In this document: positions 24,760-32,067 of the stretch, piece by piece | Layout of the letters: every line of letters starts with the position of its first letter | Position numbering within the stretch: position 1 is the stretch's first letter | From: Lachnospiraceae bacterium | Lineage (GTDB): Bacteria > Bacillota > Clostridia > Lachnospirales > Lachnospiraceae | Length of the DNA: 38,884 nucleotides | Assembly (NCBI GenBank): GCA_018384375.1 | Contig: JAHAYJ010000125.1 | Span: 1-38,884, forward strand | Reading direction: 5' to 3' | Translations under genes and position numbers: made by a program | Notes under the pieces: generated by a model | The model's input: only the letters and a program-made list of their open reading frames with translations | What the model was told of the DNA's origin: nothing | Database searches by the model: none

Positions 24760-25095
24760 ATGAATCGGTTCAGAACAAAAAATGATGGCGGAAGATTTCA
24801 TTTTCCTTTTCGCATCAGAATGATTTATTTTGTATGTCCCATCATTTTACTTATTTTTATTCAAGGGCTGTCCTCCATTAGTGCAAGCACCATCAGCAGG
24901 CAGCAGGAAAGTCTGGAAAAAGCAATTAATCGTGACATTATTCATTGCTATGCAGTAGAAGGTTTTTATCCCCCTAGTCTTGAGTATATTGAAGACCATT
25001 ATGGGCTTACCTATGACAAAGAATTGTTTTTTGTAGATTATCAACCAATAGCCTCCAATTTACGCCCAAATGTTACTATCCTTCTCAAGCAATAA
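24760..25095 (+). CDS. Small membrane-anchored protein of the pilin-like cluster
   Basis: I do not recognise a family. The 111-residue protein has a basic N-terminus, a single transmembrane helix at about 20-43 and a short outer domain with QQESLEKAINRDIIHCYAVEGFYPPSLEYIEDHYGL. The phrase EGFYPPSLEYIEDHYG resembles the pilin-type segment in which a short helix and a G-x-YP motif follow the N-terminal helix. There is no clear prepilin cleavage motif. The gene follows the F protein by 24 bases, with the same CGGAGGTTTC ribosome site. Confidence 0.6.
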   Translation: MNRFRTKNDGGRFHFPFRIRMIYFVCPIILLIFIQGLSSISASTISRQQESLEKAINRDIIHCYAVEGFYPPSLEYIEDHYGLTYDKELFFVDYQPIASNLRPNVTILLKQ

Positions 25096-25126
25096 AACAT
25101 CCTATTAGAAAGGCAGGGTATTTACA

Positions 25127-25624
25127 ATGCAGCAAAAACAGCCAAAACACATTATTGATATTCTTTTTGTAATTGCTCTTTTCTGCCTTTTTGCTCTTTC
25201 TGCTATTTTTTTAATTTCCATAGGTGCTGATATTTACGGAAAAACCGTAAACAACATGGAAAGTAACTTTGATGCCAGAACAGCACTTGCATACGTTACT
25301 GAAAAAATACGCCAATCCGATCAAAAGGATCAAATTACAATAGGAAAACTGGATGACTGCCAGGCACTTATCATCACCTCTCAATCAGCTGATTCTGTTT
25401 ATTATACTTATCTTTATGAGTATGACGGTCAACTAAAAGAGTTGATGGTAAGGGAAGATGTAATCCTTGGACCTGAAGCTGGTCAGAATATTCTTGAAAT
25501 ATCAGACTTTCAAGTACAACTCATAAATCAGCAATTGATCAGCTGTATCATTGAGACAGACAACCGGCAGTCCTATGATCTGCTTATATCACTTCATTCA
25601 GGAGGTGCCACCGTTGAATACTAA
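25127..25624 (+). CDS. DUF4860-like membrane protein of the pilin-like cluster
   Basis: The 165-residue protein has an N-terminal transmembrane helix (about 10-33) and a beta-rich outer domain of roughly 125 residues. IDILFVIALFCLFALSAIFLISIGADIY followed by NFDARTALAYVTEKIRQSD is the pattern I associate with DUF4860, a domain of unknown function common near type II secretion genes in Clostridia. Its shape, a hydrophobic helix then TALAYVTEKIRQ, recalls minor pseudopilins (GspJ/ComGF). The 3' end overlaps the next gene by 11 bases. Confidence 0.65.
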   Translation: MQQKQPKHIIDILFVIALFCLFALSAIFLISIGADIYGKTVNNMESNFDARTALAYVTEKIRQSDQKDQITIGKLDDCQALIITSQSADSVYYTYLYEYDGQLKELMVREDVILGPEAGQNILEISDFQVQLINQQLISCIIETDNRQSYDLLISLHSGGATVEY

Positions 25625-26126
25625 CACATCCTCCCGTTCAGGGCTGTTCCTGATGGAACTAATTATTTCGATCTTGTTTTTTTCACTTGCAAGCGCTGTT
25701 TGTGTAAAACTGTTCGTGAGTTCTCATACGATTAGTAAGGATAGTGTAGAACTAAACCACTCTTTGGAATGGTGCCAAAATGTTGCAGAGGCCTTTTACG
25801 GCAGTAACGGGGATAGCGAAGAGATGGCTGGGTTATTTTCCAACTGCCTTTTAAATGCCTCTTCTTCCACTGCAAATGAACTCTATCTGCTATTTGACAA
25901 GGATTTTAATCCCATCAAGGTTTCAAATACCTCCAGCACTTCATCTTTGTCTGATTCCTGCTATGTGGTCTCCGCCAAAATTACGAAAGATGAAAGAATG
26001 CTTCTGTGCCGGGTTACAGCTATGAAGAAAATCGGATCCACAGACAGCTTGACGGAAGATACAGAAACAATTTACGAACTGTCAGTTACGCTGTATCCCA
26101 AGAAGGAGGTATCTCATGAAAAATAG
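25614..26126 (+). CDS. Prepilin-like protein (minor pseudopilin candidate)
   Basis: The 170-residue protein starts MNTNTSSRSG then LFLMELIISILFF: the Gly10/Leu11 junction with Glu at +5 and a hydrophobic helix is the type IV prepilin signature. It should therefore be processed by a prepilin peptidase that is not encoded here. The start is TTG, placed seven bases after AGGAGGT; this overlaps the preceding gene by 11 bases. Starting at the earlier ATG (25551) would put the leader inside unrelated sequence. The rest is low in obvious motifs, with two Ser-rich stretches. Confidence 0.72.
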   Translation: MNTNTSSRSGLFLMELIISILFFSLASAVCVKLFVSSHTISKDSVELNHSLEWCQNVAEAFYGSNGDSEEMAGLFSNCLLNASSSTANELYLLFDKDFNPIKVSNTSSTSSLSDSCYVVSAKITKDERMLLCRVTAMKKIGSTDSLTEDTETIYELSVTLYPKKEVSHEK

Positions 26127-26568
26127 AAAACTTTTTGGAATGAATGTAGGCACATCATCTGCGCTGATTATTATTGTAATTCTTTGTCTTGTCTGCTTTT
26201 CAGGACTCTCCATTGCCAGTGCCAGCGCTGATTACAGGCTTAGTCAAAAGCTGGCTGAGAGAACTACTTCTTATTACAGTGCCTGCAACAAAGCACAGGA
26301 AACTCTTCTTACTCTTTCAGATGAGTTGGCCTCTCTCTATAAAATCAGCGTTGATCAGGAGGATTATGAAGCCAAAATAAAAGAGTCCCTGCAGGACTCT
26401 CTTACCTTTTCTTATCCTATTAATGAAAATCAAGTTTTGAAAATAACAGTCACTCCTTTGTACCCTCAAACTGAAGAAGGTGATTTTTTTGAAGTCACCG
26501 GCTGGCAGGTAATGAATCTTTCCTCCCCTGATCCTGACACCTCCTTATCGGTCTTCGGAAGCAATTAA
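26116..26568 (+). CDS. Membrane-anchored protein closing the pilin-like cluster
   Basis: I do not recognise a family. The 150-residue protein has a transmembrane helix at about 15-37 and an outer domain with a helical segment (YRLSQKLAERTTSYYSACNKAQETL) followed by beta-like sequence. The shape is that of a TadE/pilin-like single-pass protein. The gene overlaps the previous one by 11 bases, has AAGGAGG before its ATG, and its last 24 bases overlap the end of the opposing sortase gene. Confidence 0.6.
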   Translation: MKNRKLFGMNVGTSSALIIIVILCLVCFSGLSIASASADYRLSQKLAERTTSYYSACNKAQETLLTLSDELASLYKISVDQEDYEAKIKESLQDSLTFSYPINENQVLKITVTPLYPQTEEGDFFEVTGWQVMNLSSPDPDTSLSVFGSN

Positions 26569-27330
26569 AACACCATGTACAACAGTTCTGTTTGTACTGT
26601 GAAGCCCATGACAGGTAGAAAGAGTCACTATTTTATCCTGAGGTGTGATTTCTTTTTCCCACAGCCATGATGAAGCCTCAAGAATATAATCTATATACTC
26701 TTTTTGATCTTCCTCTGTCTCAATTAAATTATAAGTATCTGATTCCTCATTCGTAATATATATAGAAGCTATTTCATACATACAAGCCTTATCTTCCGTA
26801 AAAATATAGAAATAAGGATCTTCTTCCACGTAGGATTCATCACTCAGCAGCTTCTTCAGAGACCCAAACATGGTTCCATTCCGCATATTATGTCCATAGA
26901 TAATGGTATTGCAATCTGTTAGATCTGTTCTGTTCAAAAAATCCATGAAGATTGCTCCTGAACTGTTCTTTTCCTGCTCAAAGGTATACTGTGTATAATA
27001 CTCATTATCATTTCCTCTGACAATCGGATAACTGATTTCTAAGGGTGCATAATACAGCCACCCAACCAAATCACCATTAATGTTCTTCAATTCGTCAAAA
27101 TCAATATCCAGAGAAACCGGTATCATAGATTCTTTAACTTCTGATTTCAATTCTTCCTGAGCTTTATCTGTCTCTATAGGTTCCTCAACTACCTCAACAT
27201 ATTGTTCCAGATTCTCATACTCATTAATTCCTGCCCGGTATTCTCTGCTGAGCAGAAAAATATTAACCGATGCTACCACAATGACGATTAATGATATTGC
27301 CAAAATAATCTTATATATTTTCTCACGCAT
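26545..27330 (-). CDS. srtB: Class B sortase
   Basis: The 261-residue membrane-anchored transpeptidase has a transmembrane helix at 8-27 and the SrtB catalytic set: His147 in IIYGHNM, Cys240 in TLSTCHG, Arg248 in NRTVVHG. NGDLVGWLYY and YPIVRGNDNEYYTQYTF are class B landmarks. Class B sortases anchor substrates with NPQTN-like signals, often for haem uptake, or build pili in some Firmicutes. No protein in the window carries such a C-terminal signal. The start is ATG 27330 with GGTGGAAG before it; the in-frame GTG at 27342 lies within that ribosome site. It follows the CAP gene's terminator, so it is probably separate. Confidence 0.9.
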   Translation of the reverse strand: MREKIYKIILAISLIVIVVASVNIFLLSREYRAGINEYENLEQYVEVVEEPIETDKAQEELKSEVKESMIPVSLDIDFDELKNINGDLVGWLYYAPLEISYPIVRGNDNEYYTQYTFEQEKNSSGAIFMDFLNRTDLTDCNTIIYGHNMRNGTMFGSLKKLLSDESYVEEDPYFYIFTEDKACMYEIASIYITNEESDTYNLIETEEDQKEYIDYILEASSWLWEKEITPQDKIVTLSTCHGLHSTNRTVVHGVLIASEDR

Positions 27331-27411
27331 ATATACTTCCACCCTTCCATCACATATATCTTATTTTACAATAAAGCGGAAGAAAAATCTATATAAATGA
27401 ACATTAAAAAA

Positions 27412-27431
27412 ACCGCATCTTGCGATGCGGT
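27412..27431 (-). terminator. Terminator of the CAP-domain gene
   Basis: Perfect 8-bp stem ACCGCATC/GATGCGGT with 4-nt loop followed on the minus strand by TTTTTTAATG. It lies 15 bases past the stop codon and separates the CAP gene from the sortase gene. Confidence 0.88.
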
Positions 27432-27445
27432 CTTTTTATTACATT

Positions 27446-28024
27446 CTAATATCCAAATTCCTGTGCCCAATACCAACGTCCATCTGGAGCAATATGTATT
27501 GCAATTGCACCGGATACAAACTCTGTATCCATGATGTTTGCCTTATGAGTAGGAGATGCAATCCAAGCATCTACAGCTGAAGCCGCTGTTGCATAACCCT
27601 TAGCAAGATTCTCTCCATACATTAAGTTACTGTTTACGGTCCACCAGTCAGAACCATCGGGTCTTGTATGTGAGAATGATTGAGATGCTTCTACTGCTCT
27701 GACAGCTGATGCCTGTTCCAAACCTGCATTCCAAGATAAGGCATTAAGACCGGCCTCCTGTCTCTTGGCATTTACAATATCAAATGCTGCCTTTGCTGCC
27801 GCCTGAGAGTCTGCACTTCCTGAAAGTGTATCCGCCAAGCTGACCAATTCAGGCTCAATATATACGATTCCATCAGCCGGTACACCTTCTTCCCTGACTG
27901 CTGCTTCCTGTGTAACCGATCCAGCTTCCTTAAATGCTGCATGATAGAAAACTACACATCCCAATGCAAGAGCCAGTACAAGTGCTAAAGAAATTCCAAC
28001 TTTCGTAATTTTAGCTTTACTCAT
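27446..28024 (-). CDS. Secreted or anchored CAP-domain (SCP/PR1, YkwD-like) protein
   Basis: The 192-residue protein has a hydrophobic N-terminal helix (8-31) and a CAP domain: ALSWNAGLEQASAVRAVEASQSFSHTRPDGSDWWTVN, YGENLAKGYATAASAVDAWIASPTHKANIM and a C-terminal AIHIAPDGRWYWAQEFGY. The CAP His/Glu residues are seen in FSHTRPDG, YGENLA and SPTHKANI. Bacterial CAP proteins are extracellular and mostly of unknown activity. The start is ATG 28024 after GGAAGTGGAAAG. It has its own terminator and a promoter region with three AGTACT palindromes 25 bp apart, so tight regulation is likely. Confidence 0.88.
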   Translation of the reverse strand: MSKAKITKVGISLALVLALALGCVVFYHAAFKEAGSVTQEAAVREEGVPADGIVYIEPELVSLADTLSGSADSQAAAKAAFDIVNAKRQEAGLNALSWNAGLEQASAVRAVEASQSFSHTRPDGSDWWTVNSNLMYGENLAKGYATAASAVDAWIASPTHKANIMDTEFVSGAIAIHIAPDGRWYWAQEFGY

Positions 28025-28069
28025 ACTTTCCACTTCCTTCCCTTTCCCTCCAATTGAGGAGACAACTCC

Positions 28070-28132
28070 ATACTAAAGTACTAGTATCTTTCTACTTATA
28101 TAGTACTACAACTACTGAAAAAAACAAGTACT
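28070..28132. promoter_or_regulatory. Three AGTACT palindromes at exact 25-bp spacing in the CAP gene promoter
   Basis: AGTACT occurs at 28077-28082, 28102-28107 and 28127-28132. The first lies in the dyad ATACTA-N6-TAGTAT (28070-28087). The third abuts a minus-strand TTGTTT (28121-28126) that may be the -35, with TACTAT 16 bp downstream. Regular spacing suggests a protein binding as a repeated dimer. The regulator is unknown. Confidence 0.5.
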
Positions 28133-28164
28133 TTTTTACCATTTTTTTAAAATTAATAAATTCT

Positions 28165-29016
28165 TTACACGTTCTGGTTCTTAAGCAGATTCTGGTATAC
28201 AGTTCTCTTACTGATTCCTCTGTCAGCAGCCACCTTTTTCATAGCTTCCTTCTTGTCGATCCCCTGATCTATATAGACCTGCATATGCTCCTCTATGGAA
28301 AGCCTGCTCCACTCTTCCTGTTTATCTAAAATCAGACTCTGCCTGTTTAGTCCCTCCAGCACCAATACATATTCCCCCTTCGGTTCATTCTCGTTGTAGT
28401 AGGTAAGAGCTTCCTCAAGCGTAGTCGAAAATACCGTTTCAAACTTTTTAGTCAATTCACGGCACAAGGTAATCCTTCTTTCTCCCAAGGTTTCATACAG
28501 CTCCTGCAAAGTTCTTTTTAAGTGGTGCGGCGCCTCATACAGAATAATTGTCCTGGTTTCCCTCTCTAATTCCCCTAAGATCATTTTCTTTTCTTTTTTA
28601 TCTGTCGGCAGAAAACCTTCAAAACAAAATCTTCTGGTTGACAGACCGGAAAGCGTCAATGCTGTGATACAGGCACAGCATCCCGGCAAAGATGTTACGT
28701 GAAGTCCCTCTTCTATACATCTAGCAACCAGAACTTCACCCGGATCAGATATGGCAGGAGTCCCCGCATCTGTGATAAGTGCTATGTTCTTTCCACTTTT
28801 CAGCCATTGTATAATCTGCTCTGCCTTTTCAAACTTGTTATATTCATGATAACTTGTCATCGGTGTTTTTATTTGAAAATAATTGAGTAGCTTAATACTG
28901 TTTCTTGTATCTTCAGCTGCTATTAAATCCACTTCCCGCAGAGTATCTAAAACTCTTGCTGTTATATCATTCAGATTTCCGATTGGCGTTGCACATAAAA
29001 ATAAAGTTCCTGTCAT
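28165..29016 (-). CDS. rsmI: 16S rRNA 2'-O-ribose C1402 methyltransferase
   Basis: The 283-residue tetrapyrrole-methylase-fold enzyme methylates C1402 of 16S rRNA. Signatures: GTLFLCATPIGNLNDITARVLDTLREVDLIAAEDTR at the N-terminus, LITDAGTPAISDPGEVLV, and VTSLPGCCACITALTLSGL. The ATG at 29016 overlaps the TGA of the DUF4015 gene (ATGA), with AGGAGAGATAGA before it. It is the last gene of the ten-gene run, as rsmI (yabC) ends the comparable region in Bacillus. No clear terminator is seen after it. Confidence 0.95.
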   Translation of the reverse strand: MTGTLFLCATPIGNLNDITARVLDTLREVDLIAAEDTRNSIKLLNYFQIKTPMTSYHEYNKFEKAEQIIQWLKSGKNIALITDAGTPAISDPGEVLVARCIEEGLHVTSLPGCCACITALTLSGLSTRRFCFEGFLPTDKKEKKMILGELERETRTIILYEAPHHLKRTLQELYETLGERRITLCRELTKKFETVFSTTLEEALTYYNENEPKGEYVLVLEGLNRQSLILDKQEEWSRLSIEEHMQVYIDQGIDKKEAMKKVAADRGISKRTVYQNLLKNQNV

Positions 29017-30392
29017 TCTATCTCTCCTGCTGTCAGAAGCCCCTCTTCCGTATACCGATTCGCCGCATTCCACAAAATCCATTCTTCATAACCGGCATCA
29101 TAAACCGCCTGAATCTGCGCTCTGACCTCCTCCCCTCCGTAGGGGATATGTCCTTTGACCCATGTTGCTGTAAAATCCTGAAGCCACGGTCTTACTTGCA
29201 CCTTGATGCCTTCCATTGGTGGAAGGGAAGCCAGTTCTTCGTCAGAATACTCTTCTTTTTCCTGTAAAATACTATCACCCTGTACTCTCTCCATTTCGGA
29301 CACCGTGTTTCCGGAAATTGTATTTTCAGAGACTGACTCTCCTGATGCAGGAATCCCCGCCAATACCCGTCTGGAAGATTGCATTGCAGCCAAAACCAGG
29401 CGATAGGGCTCAGCATCCGGTATGGGAATATTGTAGTTATACGGTCCATAATGTGAAGGATAAACCATTGGGCTGATATAATCCAGATACTTTGACAATT
29501 CCACATAATCCTGTCCTACGATTTCCTGGTCAGTAGCACTGTCAATCACAACCCCGTATACATCTGCAGATACAGCCCCTCCTACAGCATGAATCCTTTC
29601 AGACGCATATTGAACAAATTCTGTAATAATCTGCTGTCTGTCTTTTTCTTGGGAATCCATTCCGAAATCCGCATTTTTCATACCACTATCCGTTGAAAAT
29701 CTGACATAATCAAACTGTACCTCATCAAAACCAATTGCCAGTGCACTCTCTGCAATCTCAACAAGATAATCCCACACCTTTTGATTATAGGGATTAAGCC
29801 ATGCAAGTCCATCCTTATCTTTGAACAAACTACCGTCAGCGTTGTGAACGCACCATTCAGGTTTTTTTTCTGCCAAAAAAGGATCCTTAAATGTCACTAC
29901 TCTTGCAATTAAATAAATATCCTTTTCTTTACATTCGTTCACAAGAGCTTCCATATCCGAAATATACTCCCTGCATGCACCCAACTCCTGTACAAGGGAA
30001 ACCGGCATGTCGTAAGTCACTCTTCCTTCATCATTCTTAACATCAATTACAATTGCATTGAGTTCTGTACGCTCCACGAGATCAATCAGGTTGTTCATAT
30101 TTTCGGTTCCTGCCATTGCACCTGTCACAAATATCCCTTTTACTTTTGGTCTCTCCTTTTCTGCAGGTGCTTCTTCTATCTGATTATCCTCATCCGAAAG
30201 CCCTGATTTCTCAACACCCTCCAACGAAATTTCTTCTGTTCTGTGCATAACTGCAGGAGAAGCAGAACTACCCTTAACAACCTGTAGCGATTGCTCTGCA
30301 TTCGCAGGACTTGCCTCCGCCGCTGCACATCCACAGACAAGGATGCCTATCATAAAAGCTGACAATATGCTCATTTTTATTTTAGTACCCAT
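29013..30392 (-). CDS. DUF4015 (putative glycoside hydrolase) lipoprotein
   Basis: The 459-residue protein has a signal sequence with lipobox-like LVCGC (lipidation probable, though Cys at -2 is unusual), a low-complexity Ser/Glu-rich stretch to about 80, then the DUF4015 TIM-barrel: VKGIFVTGAMAGTENMNNLIDLVERTELNAIVIDVKND, DIYLIARVVTFKDP, WLNPYNQKVWDYLVEIA, GFDEVQFDYVRFSTD and YDAGYEEWILWNAANRY. DUF4015 is related to GH13-like barrels; the substrate is unknown and probably extracellular polysaccharide. The start is uncertain: the ATG at 30392 overlaps the upstream methyltransferase by 11 bases; 30374 is the alternative, and neither has a strong ribosome site. An envelope protein is unusual among the RNA-modification genes flanking it. 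Confidence 0.8.
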   Translation of the reverse strand: MGTKIKMSILSAFMIGILVCGCAAAEASPANAEQSLQVVKGSSASPAVMHRTEEISLEGVEKSGLSDEDNQIEEAPAEKERPKVKGIFVTGAMAGTENMNNLIDLVERTELNAIVIDVKNDEGRVTYDMPVSLVQELGACREYISDMEALVNECKEKDIYLIARVVTFKDPFLAEKKPEWCVHNADGSLFKDKDGLAWLNPYNQKVWDYLVEIAESALAIGFDEVQFDYVRFSTDSGMKNADFGMDSQEKDRQQIITEFVQYASERIHAVGGAVSADVYGVVIDSATDQEIVGQDYVELSKYLDYISPMVYPSHYGPYNYNIPIPDAEPYRLVLAAMQSSRRVLAGIPASGESVSENTISGNTVSEMERVQGDSILQEKEEYSDEELASLPPMEGIKVQVRPWLQDFTATWVKGHIPYGGEEVRAQIQAVYDAGYEEWILWNAANRYTEEGLLTAGEIE

Positions 30393-31152
30393 ATATGTCA
30401 TATATTTCATCGGTATACACACCCGGCTCTCTGTAAACAATCAAAGGCTTTTCCACACTCATCCGCGCTCTACCGCCTCGGTTTGCTTCAATAAGTACCA
30501 TGTTTGGTTCTTTATTAATAAAAGGATATACCATTTTCATTCTCTTAGGCTCCATCTTATATTGCCTTAACAGCACAATGATATCTGCAAGACGAAAGGG
30601 TCTGTGTACCAGATAAAAATTTCCACCCGGCTTAAGGAGCCTGGCAGCCTGAGAGATTACATCCTCCAAAGTACAGAGAAGCTCATGTCTGGCAATCGCT
30701 TTAGGCGCCTTTGGATTCGTCAGCCCATGATGCTCTGTCATATAAGGCGGATTACATGTTACAACGTCAAAAGAAGCAGCGCCAAACAGACTGACTGCTT
30801 CCTTAATATCACCTGTAACAATTTCTATTTTTTCTTCCAGATGGTTGAGTTTGACACTTCTTGCAGCCATATCTGCACTTTCACTCTGTATCTCCAATCC
30901 GGTGAAATGCGTCGCCCGGGTCTTTGCCTCCATTAAGATGGGAATAATTCCTGTTCCTGTTCCCAGATCCAGAACATTGTCTCCTTCCTTTGCTTTTGCA
31001 AAACCGGAAAGCAAGACTGCATCCATGCCGAAACAGAAGCGCTCCGGATCTTGAATTATTCGATAATGGTTTCTCTGTAAATCATCAATTCTTTCATTTT
31101 CTTTGAGAACCACCCGGTTATTCTCTTCTATTTTCTGTCTGTTAATTGTCAT
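30382..31152 (-). CDS. tRNA1(Val) A37 N6-methyltransferase-like (TrmN6/YfiC/YabB family)
   Basis: The 256-residue class I methyltransferase has motif I VLDLGTGTGIIPILMEAKTRATHFTGLEIQ and the N6-adenine motif CNPPYMTE. HYRIIQDPERFCFGMDAVLLSGF near the N-terminus is the YabB/TrmN6 pattern. In E. coli TrmN6 methylates A37 of tRNA1(Val); the Bacillus YabB target is less certain. The ATG at 31152 overlaps the ricT stop region by 11 bases; a TTG at 31191 would overlap more and lacks a ribosome site. Confidence 0.88.
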   Translation of the reverse strand: MTINRQKIEENNRVVLKENERIDDLQRNHYRIIQDPERFCFGMDAVLLSGFAKAKEGDNVLDLGTGTGIIPILMEAKTRATHFTGLEIQSESADMAARSVKLNHLEEKIEIVTGDIKEAVSLFGAASFDVVTCNPPYMTEHHGLTNPKAPKAIARHELLCTLEDVISQAARLLKPGGNFYLVHRPFRLADIIVLLRQYKMEPKRMKMVYPFINKEPNMVLIEANRGGRARMSVEKPLIVYREPGVYTDEIYDIYGY

Positions 31153-32050
31153 CCAGTTTGGATTTTCCTTCCTGCTTTTCCAGTTTTTCAAGTTCCTTCA
31201 ATTCTTCATCCTGTACGTCTACTTTATTATGTTTATGCTTTCTCTTAAATCGGAGCTGTTCCACACGATATTCCTGAATTTCTTTCTCGTCGCCAACCTC
31301 TACAATAACCTTTACCAGCTGCCTAAGAACATTAACACTGTGAACCTCACCCTTTAGCCCATCCTCAGTAGTTACGTGATCTCCAACATTAGGAAGCCTT
31401 CTGTTCAGCTCCTCATAAGTATCTTCCTCATGTTTCAGACAGCACATCAGACGTCCACACACTCCGGATATCTTGGTTGGATTCAAAGACAGATTCTGTT
31501 CCTTTGCCATTTTAATAGAAACAGGTACAAATTCTGATAAATGCCTGTGACAGCACAATTCCCGCCCACAGATACCGATTCCTCCCAAAATTTTGGTCTC
31601 ATCACGAACACCAATCTGGCGGAGTTCAATTCGGGTTTTAAATACTGCTGCCAGATCTTTCACCAGTTCTCTGAAATCAATACGCCCATCGGCTGTAAAA
31701 TAAAAAAGAACTTTGTTATTATCAAAGGTATATTCTGCATCGATCAGCTTCATTTCCAGTCCGTGTTTACGAATCTTTTCAAGGCATATTTTAAAAGCTT
31801 CTTTTTCCTTAACCTTATTCGCTGCCTCCTGCTCATCATCTCTCTCAGTTGCAATTCTCAGAACAGGCTTTAAAGGCTGAATCACACTCTTTTCTTCCAC
31901 CTCTCTGGGATCTCCCACGACAGTTCCATATTCGATCCCTCTTGCCGTCTCTACAATAACATGATCCCCTCTTTTAATGGTCAGCTTTCCCGGATCAAAA
32001 AAATATATTTTTCCTGCTGTTCTGAAACGTACACCTATCACTTTTATCAT
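31142..32050 (-). CDS. ricT: PSP1/RicT (YaaT) family protein
   Basis: The 302-residue protein has the PSP1 core (VGVRFR..GKIYFFDPG, then VEYG-like GIEYGTVVGDPREV) and the Cys cluster of RicT: GGIGICGRELCCHRHLSEF and ISGVCGRLMCCLKHEEDTYEELN, which in B. subtilis contribute to Fe-S binding by the Ric complex. RicT, with RicA and RicF, promotes RNase Y-dependent mRNA maturation and competence/sporulation/biofilm decisions. It follows holB by 17 bases, the same order as Bacillus holB-yaaT. A YlbF-family partner is encoded at 9328-9660. Confidence 0.93.
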   Translation of the reverse strand: MIKVIGVRFRTAGKIYFFDPGKLTIKRGDHVIVETARGIEYGTVVGDPREVEEKSVIQPLKPVLRIATERDDEQEAANKVKEKEAFKICLEKIRKHGLEMKLIDAEYTFDNNKVLFYFTADGRIDFRELVKDLAAVFKTRIELRQIGVRDETKILGGIGICGRELCCHRHLSEFVPVSIKMAKEQNLSLNPTKISGVCGRLMCCLKHEEDTYEELNRRLPNVGDHVTTEDGLKGEVHSVNVLRQLVKVIVEVGDEKEIQEYRVEQLRFKRKHKHNKVDVQDEELKELEKLEKQEGKSKLDDN

Positions 32051-32067
32051 AAATCTATTAACCTCAC

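Noticed and set aside
28141-28164. Terminator after rsmI
   Set aside because: The region is AT-rich with T runs but I find no GC-containing stem on the minus strand.
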